Shown here: positions 8,022-16,430 of the stretch, one piece after another | Layout: each line of letters starts with the position of its first letter | Position numbering within the stretch: the stretch's first letter is position 1 | NCBI GenBank assembly: GCA_023269915.1 | Contig: JAGDWZ010000024.1 | Location: 26,908-70,529 of the forward strand | DNA length: 43,622 bases | From: Hydrogenobaculum sp. | Lineage (GTDB): Bacteria > Aquificota > Aquificia > Aquificales > Aquificaceae | Reading direction: 5' to 3' | The notes under the pieces: model-generated | The model's input: the letters and a program-made list of their open reading frames with translations, nothing else | What the model was told of the DNA's origin: nothing | Databases searched by the model: none | Made by a program: the position numbers and the translations under genes

Positions 8022-8740
8022 CTTATTAGCTCCAACATAGTTTTTACAGCTTTTTCAAGACCAAACAAGACTGCGTTTGATATGATGGAGTGTCCTATGT
8101 TAAGCTCTTCTATTAAATCTTTCATATCTTTTATCAGGTGTATATTTTGATAGGTTATACCATGTCCTGCATATACTTTTAGATTTAATTCTTTTCCAAA
8201 CTTTGCAGCGTTTCTAATCCTTTCTTTTTCTTTTTCTAAAAGCTTAAAATCTCTTTTGTAATAACTTTCTGCAAATCTTCCAGTGTGAAGTTCTATAGCA
8301 TCTGCTCCTACTGCTTTTGACGCTTCCACTTGCTCAATATCTGGATCTATAAAGAATGAAACTTCTATGTCATTTTCTTTAAAATCTTTTATATACTCTT
8401 TTAAATAAGAAGCGTTGGAAATGATATCAAGCCCACCTTCTGTGGTAATTTCTTGCCTTTTTTCTGGGACAAGGGTAACCCTTTGTGGTTTTATCTCTAA
8501 AGCTATTTTTTTTATCTCATCTGTTGGGGCCATTTCTAAATTTAAAGGAAGTTCCACCAATTTTCTCACTAGCTTTACATCTTCATCTTTTACGTGTCTT
8601 CTGTCTTCTCTTAAGTGCATTGTTATTTGATGGGCACCAGCTCTTTTTGCTATAAAAGCAGCTTCTATAACTGAAGGCTCAAAGGTTTTTCTGGCTTCTC
8701 TTAGTGTGGCCACGTGGTCTATATTTACACCTAGCCTCAT
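8018..8740 (-). CDS. pdxJ: Pyridoxine 5'-phosphate synthase PdxJ
   Basis: PdxJ condenses 1-deoxy-D-xylulose 5-phosphate with 3-amino-2-oxopropyl phosphate to form the vitamin B6 ring. The protein begins with the signature LGVNIDHVATLREARK and carries ITMHLREDRRHVKD and GADAIELHTGRFAE, all typical of the TIM-barrel enzyme. The length of 240 residues is normal. The ATG follows the guaA stop by one base, and the gene overlaps the phosphoesterase gene by four bases, so it is read as part of one mRNA. Confidence 0.97.
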   Translation of the reverse strand: MRLGVNIDHVATLREARKTFEPSVIEAAFIAKRAGAHQITMHLREDRRHVKDEDVKLVRKLVELPLNLEMAPTDEIKKIALEIKPQRVTLVPEKRQEITTEGGLDIISNASYLKEYIKDFKENDIEVSFFIDPDIEQVEASKAVGADAIELHTGRFAESYYKRDFKLLEKEKERIRNAAKFGKELNLKVYAGHGITYQNIHLIKDMKDLIEELNIGHSIISNAVLFGLEKAVKTMLELIS

Positions 8741-8741
8741 A

Positions 8742-10265
8742 TTATTCCCACTCTATAGTGGCTGGTGGTTTTGAAGAGATGTCGTAAACAACCCTGTTTA
8801 TACCTTTTACTTCTTGTATTATGCGCCTCATAACATGTTCTAAAAATTCGTAAGGTAGTTTTGAAGGTTCGGCTGTCATGCCGTCTTGGCTATCAACGGC
8901 CCTCAAAGCTAAGACTTTTTCATAAGTTCTGTTGTCCCCCATAACGCCTACAGATTTTATGGGTAAAAGCACTGAAAAAGCTTGCCACGTTTTATCGTAT
9001 AAGTCCCACTTCTTTAATTCTTCTATAAAGATAGCGTCAGCCTCTCTTAAGATGTTTAAATCTTCTTCTGTCACTTCTCCTATAATTCTTATTGCAAGTC
9101 CAGGTCCTGGAAATGGATGTCTATACACCATATCTTTTGGAAGTCCTAGTTCAAGTCCTAGCGCCCTTACCTCATCTTTGAACAACTCTTTTAAAGGTTC
9201 TAAAAGCTTTAGATGCATTTTTTCTGGAAGTCCGCCTACGTTGTGATGGGATTTTATTTTGGCAGAGCCATGTATACCTGCGGATTCTACTAAATCTGGG
9301 TAGAGAGTGCCTTGAAGCAAAAACTCTGCGTTGTATTTTTTAGCCTCTTCCTCAAATATTTCTATAAATGTATTTCCTATAATTTTGCGTTTTTGTTCTG
9401 GGTCTTCTACGTTTTTGAGCTTTTCTAAGAAAATAGAGCTTCTATCTAAGGCTACTATGTTTAAACCAAGCTTTGTAAGATTGGAAATAACTTCCTTTGC
9501 TTCGTTTTTCCTAAGAAGCCCATGGTCTACAAATATACATGTTAATCTATCGCCTATTGCCTTGTGGGTTAAAGCGGCTGCTACGGCAGAATCTACACCA
9601 CCTGATATAGCGCAGATTACTTTTTTGTCTTGAGTGATTTCTCTTATCTCCTCTATTTTGTGTTCTTTGAAATTTTTCATACTCCAGTTGGGTTTACAGT
9701 TTGCTATATTAAATAGAAAGTTTGAGAGCATCTTCTTGCCGTGTTCCGTATGGTAAACTTCTAAATGATATTGCACTCCGTATATTGGCTTAGTTTGATG
9801 TTTTATGACGGCATTTTCTGAATTATCCGAAAATCCTATAGACTCAAAATGTGGTGGTAATTTTGATACTTTATCGGCATGGCTCATCCATACCGAAGTA
9901 TTTTGCGGAATATCTTTAAAAAATACGTCCTCTTTAAATTTTAAGTATGCTTTGCCGTATTCGTGTTTTTCTGATGGTTCTACAATACCGCCAAACTCGT
10001 AAGCTATCAGCTGGTGTCCATAGCATATACCAAGGATTGGAATATTTAAATCGTATATTCTCCTGTCTATGCGAGGCGCATTTTTTTCGTAAACGGAATG
10101 TGGCCCCCCAGATAATATTATTGCGCATGGATTTCTTGATGATATCTCTTCTATCGTTATATCTGGAGAGACTATCTCGCTGTAAACTCCTAGTTCTCTT
10201 ACTTTTCTAGCAATTAGCTGCACATACTGAGATCCAAAGCTTACTATAACAACAGAGCTATCCAA
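8742..10265 (-). CDS. guaA: GMP synthase (glutamine-hydrolysing) GuaA
   Basis: GuaA converts XMP to GMP using glutamine and ATP. The N-terminal class I amidotransferase domain has its catalytic Cys in LGICYGHQLIAYEFGG (Cys81) and the His/Glu pair in VQYHLEVYHTEHG. The ATP-pyrophosphatase domain follows with the PP-loop ISGGVDSAVAAAL. The C-terminal dimerisation domain ends in ISSKPPATIEWE, as in the family. The 507-residue length is standard. The start is TTG, with AAGGGA nine bases upstream. It follows the Crp/Fnr gene by about 22 bases, probably in one operon. Confidence 0.98.
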   Translation of the reverse strand: MDSSVVIVSFGSQYVQLIARKVRELGVYSEIVSPDITIEEISSRNPCAIILSGGPHSVYEKNAPRIDRRIYDLNIPILGICYGHQLIAYEFGGIVEPSEKHEYGKAYLKFKEDVFFKDIPQNTSVWMSHADKVSKLPPHFESIGFSDNSENAVIKHQTKPIYGVQYHLEVYHTEHGKKMLSNFLFNIANCKPNWSMKNFKEHKIEEIREITQDKKVICAISGGVDSAVAAALTHKAIGDRLTCIFVDHGLLRKNEAKEVISNLTKLGLNIVALDRSSIFLEKLKNVEDPEQKRKIIGNTFIEIFEEEAKKYNAEFLLQGTLYPDLVESAGIHGSAKIKSHHNVGGLPEKMHLKLLEPLKELFKDEVRALGLELGLPKDMVYRHPFPGPGLAIRIIGEVTEEDLNILREADAIFIEELKKWDLYDKTWQAFSVLLPIKSVGVMGDNRTYEKVLALRAVDSQDGMTAEPSKLPYEFLEHVMRRIIQEVKGINRVVYDISSKPPATIEWE

Positions 10266-10287
10266 CCTTATAAGTCCCTTGTAAGTT

Positions 10288-11019
10288 TTATATCATCAAC
10301 CTTTCTAATTCTCTTTTTTTCAAAATCTCTATATATCCTCTTTCGGTATGTATGATGCCTTCTTTTTTCCATTTGCTCATGATGCGTATAGCTGTTTCTA
10401 CTGTGGTACCTGTCATCTCTGCTATATCTTGGCGAGTGATAGGAATTTCTATAGATATTTTGCCGCCTTCTTTTTCTTCACCTACTGATTTTGCAAGTTC
10501 CAACAGCACTCTAGCTATACGCTCTTCTACTCTACCAGAAGCTATAGATTTTAATATATCGTAAGCGTAAAGCAAGTTATGTGTAGCATCACATGTAACT
10601 TTTACAGCAAAAGCCGGATACTTTATTGCTAGATTTATAAAATCTTGATTAGACAAATACAATACCGAAGATTCTGTCATGGATTGAGCTGTGTATGTAG
10701 TCTTTATTTTGGATTTTATGCTTGACCCGCCCCATTCAATCCATCCAAACGTATCTTTTGGAAATACAAGCCTTACTATAATAGTACGGCCATCTTGGGT
10801 TTCTTTTATGAGCTTAACTATACCATCCATCAATATGAAAAGGCCGGGTTCAGACTCTTCCTCGAAGAATATATACTCGTTTTTTCTATACTCTCGTGAG
10901 TTTAAAAGACTTGCTACTTCCTTTATTTCGTCGTTTGACATATTTTCGAATATGCTAACACTTTTCAAAAATCTTATTTTTTGATCTATGCCACTTTTTG
11001 GTTTTTCCATAGTTTCCAT
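10288..11019 (-). CDS. Crp/Fnr-family transcriptional regulator
   Basis: The 243-residue protein has an N-terminal cyclic-nucleotide-binding fold (about 20-135, including EPGLFILMDGIVKLI and the DGRTIIVRLVFPKDTFGW turn), a dimerisation helix, and a winged helix with ITRQDIAEMTGTTVETAIRIMSKWKKEG as the recognition region. It contains only one cysteine, so it cannot carry an Fnr-type 4Fe-4S cluster; its effector is unknown. GGAGG lies seven bases upstream of the ATG. It heads the guaA-pdxJ operon. A palindrome at its own promoter suggests autoregulation. Confidence 0.9.
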   Translation of the reverse strand: METMEKPKSGIDQKIRFLKSVSIFENMSNDEIKEVASLLNSREYRKNEYIFFEEESEPGLFILMDGIVKLIKETQDGRTIIVRLVFPKDTFGWIEWGGSSIKSKIKTTYTAQSMTESSVLYLSNQDFINLAIKYPAFAVKVTCDATHNLLYAYDILKSIASGRVEERIARVLLELAKSVGEEKEGGKISIEIPITRQDIAEMTGTTVETAIRIMSKWKKEGIIHTERGYIEILKKRELERLMI

Positions 11020-11045
11020 ACATTAACCTCCAAAATAATTTAAAT

Positions 11046-11061
11046 TAGTGATATAACACTA
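11046..11061. promoter_or_regulatory. Palindromic candidate operator at the Crp/Fnr gene start site
   Basis: The sequence TAGTGATATAACACTA has perfect TAGTG/CACTA arms around a 6-base centre. It resembles Crp/Fnr-type sites in size and symmetry but is neither the Fnr (TTGAT-N4-ATCAA) nor the Crp (TGTGA-N6-TCACA) consensus. It covers about -5 to +12 relative to the predicted start site, a repressor-type position. Binding by the adjacent regulator is inference. Confidence 0.5.
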
Positions 11062-11063
11062 TG

Positions 11064-11072
11064 ATTATACCA
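11064..11072 (-). promoter_or_regulatory. Extended -10 promoter of the Crp/Fnr gene
   Basis: On the minus strand TGGTATAAT forms a perfect extended -10 element immediately after the stop codon of the upstream deacetylase-type gene. The predicted start is near 11057, giving a leader of about 38 bases that contains the GGAGG ribosome site. No convincing -35 element is seen. Confidence 0.6.
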
Positions 11073-12212
11073 TCATATAATAAATTTATGCAAAGAAAAT
11101 ATTTTTTCAAGATATTCTTTTATTCTAATACTTCCTTCTCTTGGTTTGTCTAAAATAGTATCGTATATATCATCTTCCATGAGTTCATCAAAATCCTCAT
11201 AATCTATAGATTTTAAAAGCTCTTTTGCCTCTTTGGTTATTGTTATTTCCTCAGGTTTTATCCCCTCTAAGTAAAGCCATATCAAGGACCACGCCCTAGC
11301 TAGGCTTATAGGGTTATAACCCCCACCTCCTAATAGTATAAATTTTTTTGTGTAAGATTTTATAACGTCTATGGCTTTTATATAAATGTTGTTTGATAAA
11401 TTAAACTTTGATAGATAGTCTTCTTTTAACGCATCAACCCCCATCTGTACCACGAATACCTCTGGAGCAAACTTATCAACGGCAATCTCCATAGCTTTTT
11501 CCAGAGCATATACAAACTCAGAGTCATTTATATCTTGTGGTAGGGGGATATTCATATTGTATCCAAACCCTTCTCCTGTGCCAAGTTCATTCTGATAGCC
11601 TACTTTAAATGGAAACGCATATTCTGGTGATTGGTGTAAACTTAGTAAGAAAACATCTTTTGAATCGTAAAAAGCTTCTTGGACGCCATCTGGATGATGG
11701 GCGTCCAAATCTATGTATATAATTTTTTTAAATCCGTTGTTTAATAGATATTTAATGGCAACTACTGGATCGTTTAGAAAGCAAAATCCATTTGCTCTTG
11801 ACTTCATTGCGTGGTGCATACCACCAGCGGGGTTAAACGATACAAATTCTTTTGATGTTATATGGTTTTTAATATAATATTCTGCCGCTTGAACACTTGA
11901 ACCTGTAGCAAGAAGAGAGCCTTTCCACATACCAGCCGATATGGGATTTTCTATAGTTCCGATAGAGTATTTTTCTCTTATATAGTTGCTGGATTTCATA
12001 TTTGTGTCAGCTTCTATAAGGGCGTCTATATAGTCTTTTGTGTGAAATAGAAGAAGCTCTTCTATGGTGGCGTTTCTTCCTTCGATGTAGTTGGGGTCAA
12101 AACCGAGTGCTTTAATGTAGTTTAGCATCAAGGACACCCTAGGCACTCTTAACGGATGATTTTTGGGATACCTTAACTCTTTATACTTTTCGCTTGCTAT
12201 TAAAATATTCAC
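11073..12212 (-). CDS. Histone-deacetylase-fold protein (AcuC/HDLP-like)
   Basis: This 379-residue zinc amidohydrolase belongs to the arginase/deacetylase fold. It has the His dyad in GGMHHAMKSRANGFCFLND (His133/134), the zinc ligands in IDLDAHHPDG (Asp170, His172) and QMGVDAL, and the active-site Tyr in GGGGYNP. The substrate could be acetylated lysine of acetyl-CoA synthetase (AcuC-like), an acetylpolyamine, or another amide; sequence alone does not decide. The start is GTG with no Shine-Dalgarno sequence, and a 12-bp palindrome touches the start codon. The preceding gene encodes a DsbC-like lipoprotein with no obvious functional link. Confidence 0.9.
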   Translation of the reverse strand: MNILIASEKYKELRYPKNHPLRVPRVSLMLNYIKALGFDPNYIEGRNATIEELLLFHTKDYIDALIEADTNMKSSNYIREKYSIGTIENPISAGMWKGSLLATGSSVQAAEYYIKNHITSKEFVSFNPAGGMHHAMKSRANGFCFLNDPVVAIKYLLNNGFKKIIYIDLDAHHPDGVQEAFYDSKDVFLLSLHQSPEYAFPFKVGYQNELGTGEGFGYNMNIPLPQDINDSEFVYALEKAMEIAVDKFAPEVFVVQMGVDALKEDYLSKFNLSNNIYIKAIDVIKSYTKKFILLGGGGYNPISLARAWSLIWLYLEGIKPEEITITKEAKELLKSIDYEDFDELMEDDIYDTILDKPREGSIRIKEYLEKIFSLHKFII

Positions 12213-12244
12213 GCTTTTAAAAGCTAAAAAACGTTTGAATTAGG

Positions 12245-13072
12245 CTATTTGCCTAACCATTCGTCAAGTTGTTTTTCGCTACTTGGTGCCCCAGGATGCA
12301 TTTTGCCATCCATCCCTATGATAGTTGGCGTTCCCTGCACTCCTAACTTCATGGCTTCTTGCATAGAATTTTTTATAAACGTATCCCCAGCAGGACATTG
12401 AGACATTGGCGATTTTGCATTGTAGGCAGCATGCAAGCTGTTCCAACCTTTCTTGTTACACCAAAGACCAACGGCAGATTGGAATGCACCTGGATGGATT
12501 GGCAATGGGAATAGTATAACCCTTACTTCTACACCGTTTTTATCTGCCCATTTTTGTATAAGGGGTTCTGCTTCGTGGCAGAATGGACATTTTGGATCGG
12601 TTATAAGATATATGTATTTGTCTGCAGGTGGCGGGTTTGTACCAAAGTAAGATTTCCCCTTGTAATAACTAAAGGCTACGTATTGGTTTAGGTTAGATTC
12701 TTCGTTTTTGCTTACCTTAAAGAATTGTTCCATTGTTTTTTGAGTGAGATTTTCTTTTGTGATGGCGTTTAGAAGCTGACCAGCTATAAAATAGTTGCCT
12801 TTTGGGTCTGTGTATATAACTGTTGGTGGTCCACCGTTTATTTTTACTACAACCTCGCAAAGACCCTTTATTTGTTGTAGTGGTTTTTCTGTGACTACTT
12901 CTACCTTGGCCCCAGGCGGTGTGAAGTGCTCTATGTTGGTGGTTAGCGTGCTAGTTGACGGGCATTTGGTAGTTTCTAATTTACTACATGCATTTAGTCC
13001 TAAGATTGCAATACCTAATGATAGCGTTATGCTATACTTAAACAGCTTACTTTTATTAAACTTAGTTTTCAT
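12245..13072 (-). CDS. DsbC/DsbG-like thiol:disulfide interchange lipoprotein
   Basis: The N-terminus is a lipoprotein signal (lipobox LGLNAC), so the mature protein should be anchored to a membrane in the periplasm. A middle region resembles the DsbC dimerisation domain (VVVKINGGPPTVIYTDPKGNYFIAGQ). The thioredoxin fold contains the catalytic CPFC motif in TDPKCPFCHEAEPLIQKW and the cis-Pro loop in VQGTPTIIGMDG. It probably isomerises or reduces disulfides of exported proteins. The track opens at 13084 on TTG, but GGAGG lies six bases before the ATG at 13072, so that start is chosen, giving about 275 residues. Confidence 0.9.
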   Translation of the reverse strand: MKTKFNKSKLFKYSITLSLGIAILGLNACSKLETTKCPSTSTLTTNIEHFTPPGAKVEVVTEKPLQQIKGLCEVVVKINGGPPTVIYTDPKGNYFIAGQLLNAITKENLTQKTMEQFFKVSKNEESNLNQYVAFSYYKGKSYFGTNPPPADKYIYLITDPKCPFCHEAEPLIQKWADKNGVEVRVILFPLPIHPGAFQSAVGLWCNKKGWNSLHAAYNAKSPMSQCPAGDTFIKNSMQEAMKLGVQGTPTIIGMDGKMHPGAPSSEKQLDEWLGK

Positions 13073-13096
13073 TTTAACCTCCAAGCTTATTATATT

Positions 13097-13105
13097 AATA
13101 TAACA
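13097..13105 (-). promoter_or_regulatory. Extended -10 promoter of the DsbC-like gene
   Basis: TGTTATATT on the minus strand is an extended -10 element 24 bases ahead of the ATG, in the gap after lpxC on the left and before GGAGG. A second TATAAT lies a few bases downstream and could be used instead. No good -35 is visible. Confidence 0.45.
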
Positions 13106-13123
13106 TGAAATTTTTGTGATAGG

Positions 13124-13999
13124 TTAAGAAGCTATTTTGGCTGGTTCTGAAGTATATTCTATAGTCTTGATATGTTTTATAGCTTCTTTTACAAATTCTA
13201 CGTTTAGTTTGTGACCTCCCATGTAAGAGTATATATTTGCTGAAAATCTTATACCAGCTAAATATAAATCACCTATTAAATCTAGTACCTTATGACTAAC
13301 GGGTTCATGAGAGTGTCTTAAACCACCTTTATTTAGTATGCCGCTATCGGTAAGAACTACGTTGTTTTCTAAAGAACCGCCTTTTCCAAGGCCCATCTTC
13401 TTTAGTTTTGCTATATCCTCAATATGACAAAACGTCCTAGCGCTTATAAGATTTTTGTCTTTTATCAGATTTTCTATTGGTGATTTATAAGTGTAGATTT
13501 GATGTTTTAAGAAATTTCCAAAAAAGCCTTCAAAGGTTATTGATAGCTCTTTGTTAGGTTTTGCCATTATGTATCTGTTTTCATTTGAAACCCTAACGAT
13601 ATTTGATAAATAGCCAAACAACTTTGGAGCACTTTGGGAAGCTCTATTTTTTTCTAAAAGCTTGAAAAACTCACAAGCACTGCCATCCATAATAGGTGAC
13701 TCTTCAGAATCTAAAAATTCTATTACCACATTGTCTATATTGGCTAAATAAAGAGCGGCCATTATATGCTCTATAGTCCTGAAATATACTATGCCGTTTC
13801 CTATAGATGTTGAGTTTGAAGTATCAACGACGTTTTCTACATGGGCTTTTACTTTATAACCGTTTTTTAGAAATACTATACCAGTATTTTCTTCTGCCGG
13901 ATGGAACTTAACTCTTGATAAGCTACCAGAGTGTATGCCTATACCTTCTATAACAAACGTATCCGATATGGTGTTTTGGAAAAAGCATTCTTTATCCAT
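13124..13999 (-). CDS. lpxC: UDP-3-O-acyl-N-acetylglucosamine deacetylase LpxC
   Basis: LpxC performs the committed, zinc-dependent step of lipid A synthesis, so the organism makes lipopolysaccharide. Visible family signatures are GIGIHSGSLSRVKFHPAEENTGIVF near the N-terminus, the zinc-ligand helix FRTIEHIMAALYL, EESPIMDGSACEFFKLL, and the second metal/catalytic site EPVSHKVLDLIGDLYLAG followed by GHKLNVEF. The 291-residue length is standard. It begins 19 bases after the hemD stop. The next gene downstream is not a lipid A gene, matching the mixed operons of this genome. Confidence 0.97.
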   Translation of the reverse strand: MDKECFFQNTISDTFVIEGIGIHSGSLSRVKFHPAEENTGIVFLKNGYKVKAHVENVVDTSNSTSIGNGIVYFRTIEHIMAALYLANIDNVVIEFLDSEESPIMDGSACEFFKLLEKNRASQSAPKLFGYLSNIVRVSNENRYIMAKPNKELSITFEGFFGNFLKHQIYTYKSPIENLIKDKNLISARTFCHIEDIAKLKKMGLGKGGSLENNVVLTDSGILNKGGLRHSHEPVSHKVLDLIGDLYLAGIRFSANIYSYMGGHKLNVEFVKEAIKHIKTIEYTSEPAKIAS

Positions 14000-14018
14000 A
14001 CACTTTTATATGAGCAAA

Positions 14019-14705
14019 TTAGGTGCCAATGTGCGCTATGTATTTTGCTATCTTTTCTAAGCTTGGATTTTCTGGTACGTAAGTTACTTTTATTCCTTCA
14101 TTTTTTATAGTGTTTGCTGTGGTGTTTCCTATGGCGAATATATCTTTTTCGTTTAAAAGATATTTGTAATTTTGCAAATTTTTTAAAAGCCCTATAAATG
14201 CTGACGGGCTTCCGAAAAAAACCCCGTCTACTTTTTTTATATTCTCTAGTATAGTTTGTAAGTCGTAGGTTTTCAGCCTTGTTTCATAGGCTTTTAGTAT
14301 GAAAATATCTTTACCTTTAAGCATATTTTGAATATCTTCTGGTAATTCAAAATCTGTTCTTACCCATAGGCTTTTTTGGTTTATTTTCGGTAATATGTCT
14401 TTTATGGTATCTTCTACTACTATGTTCTTTTTGTCGTAAAACTTTAACAAAGACTCCTTTGTTTTCTGTCCCACAACGTATATATCTATATTTGCATTTT
14501 TGCAAATGGATATGTTTTGGAAAAATATCTCTACAGCCCTTTTGCTGCTAAATATTAGGCTTTTAAAATCAAAATTTGTCAATTCTAACGGCCTTTGATA
14601 TATTTCTATCATAGGTAAGCTTATTGTGTTTATGCCGTAAGAAGAAAATATCTTTTTAGATTCTAAGTTGTCTTTTTCTTCTCTTGTAAGAAGAAGATTA
14701 TACAT
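14019..14705 (-). CDS. hemD: Uroporphyrinogen-III synthase HemD
   Basis: HemD closes and inverts ring D of hydroxymethylbilane to form uroporphyrinogen III for heme and related cofactors. The protein has the bilobed pattern of this poorly conserved family: an N-terminal LLLTREEKDNLESKKIF, then FDFKSLIFSSKRAVEIFF, a linker into the second domain, and VDGVFFGSPSAFIGLLKNL followed by FAIGNTTANTIKNEG. These SS/SP-containing turns are the usual HemD landmarks. The length of 228 residues is slightly short of the average. It overlaps nusB by eight bases. Confidence 0.85.
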   Translation of the reverse strand: MYNLLLTREEKDNLESKKIFSSYGINTISLPMIEIYQRPLELTNFDFKSLIFSSKRAVEIFFQNISICKNANIDIYVVGQKTKESLLKFYDKKNIVVEDTIKDILPKINQKSLWVRTDFELPEDIQNMLKGKDIFILKAYETRLKTYDLQTILENIKKVDGVFFGSPSAFIGLLKNLQNYKYLLNEKDIFAIGNTTANTIKNEGIKVTYVPENPSLEKIAKYIAHIGT

Positions 14706-15120
14706 TGTTGTAAATATTTTTTGCCAGCTTTGATAGTATGCCGTTTATGAAAGAAGGTGTTTTCTTGTTGCCGTATTTGTTTGATATATTTACATAATCT
14801 ATTATAGCTTGTATATACTTAGCGGGTTTTATATATAAAAACTCTGAAAAAGACGCTCTTAAAATAGCTTTTTCTATACTTCCCAAATCGTCAAAATTCC
14901 AATTTTCAAGATACGAGGCTATCTCTTTATCTACGCTTTCTAAGTTTTCTTCAAACTTTGTTACAATAAGGTTTGTATACTTTTTGGTATTCTTTTGGAC
15001 TGGCTCTTCCTCCATGTTTATAATCTCTTCTGATACGTTTTTTATATTACCACCGTTTATGTCCCATGCGTATAGTATCCTTATGGATAGTTCTCTTGCT
15101 TTTGCTCTTGTCTCTTTCAT
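14698..15120 (-). CDS. nusB: Transcription antitermination factor NusB
   Basis: NusB joins NusE (S10) on boxA RNA to promote antitermination of rRNA transcription. The all-helical 140-residue protein starts KETRAKARELSIRILYAWDING, contains WNFDDLGSIEKAILRASFSEFLY, and ends with a helix around SFINGILSKLAKNI, all typical. The ORF track begins at 15132. The ATG at 15120 is preferred because GGAG lies six bases upstream and the start overlaps the upstream stop as TAATG. It is co-transcribed with the nucleotide-sugar dehydrogenase gene ahead of it. Confidence 0.93.
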   Translation of the reverse strand: MKETRAKARELSIRILYAWDINGGNIKNVSEEIINMEEEPVQKNTKKYTNLIVTKFEENLESVDKEIASYLENWNFDDLGSIEKAILRASFSEFLYIKPAKYIQAIIDYVNISNKYGNKKTPSFINGILSKLAKNIYNNV

Positions 15121-16430
15121 TATAAGCTCCAATAAAGAAAGCCCTTTTTTGTAAAGAGTTCTTTATCATATAAATGTTTGACATCTACTATTATTTTGGG
15201 GTCTGTGATTATGTGCTCGTAAAACTTAATATCGTATTCACCAAAAGCGTTGTGTTTTACCGCTACTATCACAGCGTCGTAAGGTGAAAAAGTATATGGA
15301 TTTTGTAGGAGTTCAATGTCATATTCTCTAAACACCTCATCCTTGTATGCATTGGGGTCGTATACGTAGGTTTTTATACCAAACTCTTGAAGTTCTTTAT
15401 ATATATCTACAACTTTTGAGTTTCTTATGTCGGGTATATTTTCTTTGAAGGTCAATCCTAGTATTAGTACTTTTGATGATTCTATTTGTTTTCTTGCTTT
15501 TATTAAAAGCTTTAACACGTTTTGGACTACGAAGTTTGGCATTGAGTCGTTAACCCTTCTACCAGAGAGAATCACTTCGGGATGGTGCCCAAGTTCTTGA
15601 GCTTTGAAAGTAAGATAGTAAGGGTCAACGCTTATGCAGTGTCCTCCTACCAAGCCTGGTTCAAACCTAAGAAAATTCCATTTGGTAGCTGCAGCTTCTA
15701 ATACATCTTTTGTATCTATATCCATTTTGTGAAATATCATAGAAAGCTCGTTCATTAGGGCTATGTTAATATCCCTTTGGGTGTTTTCTATGACTTTTGC
15801 AGCCTCTGCTACTTTTATGGATTTTGCTTTAAATACACCTGCTTTTACTACCTTAGCGTATACTTCGCTTATAAGGTTAAGACTATAATCTGTATCTCCA
15901 GAGACTACTTTTACTATATTTTCAAATCTATGAATTTTGTCTCCCGGATTTATCCTTTCTGGTGAATACCCTACGTAGAAATCTTTTTTCCAAACAAGGC
16001 CAGATTCTTTCTCTAAAATAGGCACACACTCTTCTTCTGTAAGGCCTGGATATACGGTGGATTCGTAAACTACTATGCTATCTTTTTGCAAATTTTTACC
16101 TACTATACTAGAGGCGCTAAAGATAGGCTTTAGGTCTGGGACTTTGTGCTTGTCTATGGGTGTTGGGACTGTTATGATTATAAATTTACACTTTTTTATA
16201 TATTCTTCATCTGAGGTAAAGACTATGTTGCTATTTAGAAGTTCTTCTGTCGTCGTTTCTTTTGTCCTATCTATACCAGCTTTTAGCTCGTTTATTCTTA
16301 CTTTGTTTATATCAAACCCTATTACGTTAAAATGTTTTGCAAAAGCTATTGCAAGCGGCAAGCCTACGTATCCAAGTCCCACTACGCATATAGATTCTTT
16401 TTTGCTTAGAAAATCATCCAAATTAATCAT
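15120..16430 (-). CDS. Nucleotide-sugar 6-dehydrogenase (WbpA/TviB-like)
   Basis: The protein oxidises the C6 hydroxyl of a UDP-sugar to a uronic acid in two NAD-dependent steps. It has an N-terminal Rossmann motif ([16 protein letters not shown]), the [10 protein letters not shown] loop, the catalytic cysteine in [19 protein letters not shown] and the C-terminal domain with [17 protein letters not shown]. The [12 protein letters not shown] region and the following [14 protein letters not shown] resemble UDP-N-acetylhexosamine dehydrogenases (WbpA, TviB/VipA) more than UDP-glucose dehydrogenase. It is probably a surface-polysaccharide enzyme. It overlaps tyrS by four bases upstream and nusB by one. 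Confidence 0.9.
   Translation of the reverse strand: MINLDDFLSKKESICVVGLGYVGLPLAIAFAKHFNVIGFDINKVRINELKAGIDRTKETTTEELLNSNIVFTSDEEYIKKCKFIIITVPTPIDKHKVPDLKPIFSASSIVGKNLQKDSIVVYESTVYPGLTEEECVPILEKESGLVWKKDFYVGYSPERINPGDKIHRFENIVKVVSGDTDYSLNLISEVYAKVVKAGVFKAKSIKVAEAAKVIENTQRDINIALMNELSMIFHKMDIDTKDVLEAAATKWNFLRFEPGLVGGHCISVDPYYLTFKAQELGHHPEVILSGRRVNDSMPNFVVQNVLKLLIKARKQIESSKVLILGLTFKENIPDIRNSKVVDIYKELQEFGIKTYVYDPNAYKDEVFREYDIELLQNPYTFSPYDAVIVAVKHNAFGEYDIKFYEHIITDPKIIVDVKHLYDKELFTKKGFLYWSL

Noticed and set aside
10288-11019. Fnr-type oxygen sensor
   Set aside because: Only one cysteine is present, so no 4Fe-4S cluster can form; only the general Crp/Fnr family call is kept.
13999-14010. Leaderless promoter for lpxC (TATAAA five bases before ATG)
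   Set aside because: The spacing is shorter than usual, the box is weak, and the gene follows hemD by only 19 bases, so an operon start is more likely.
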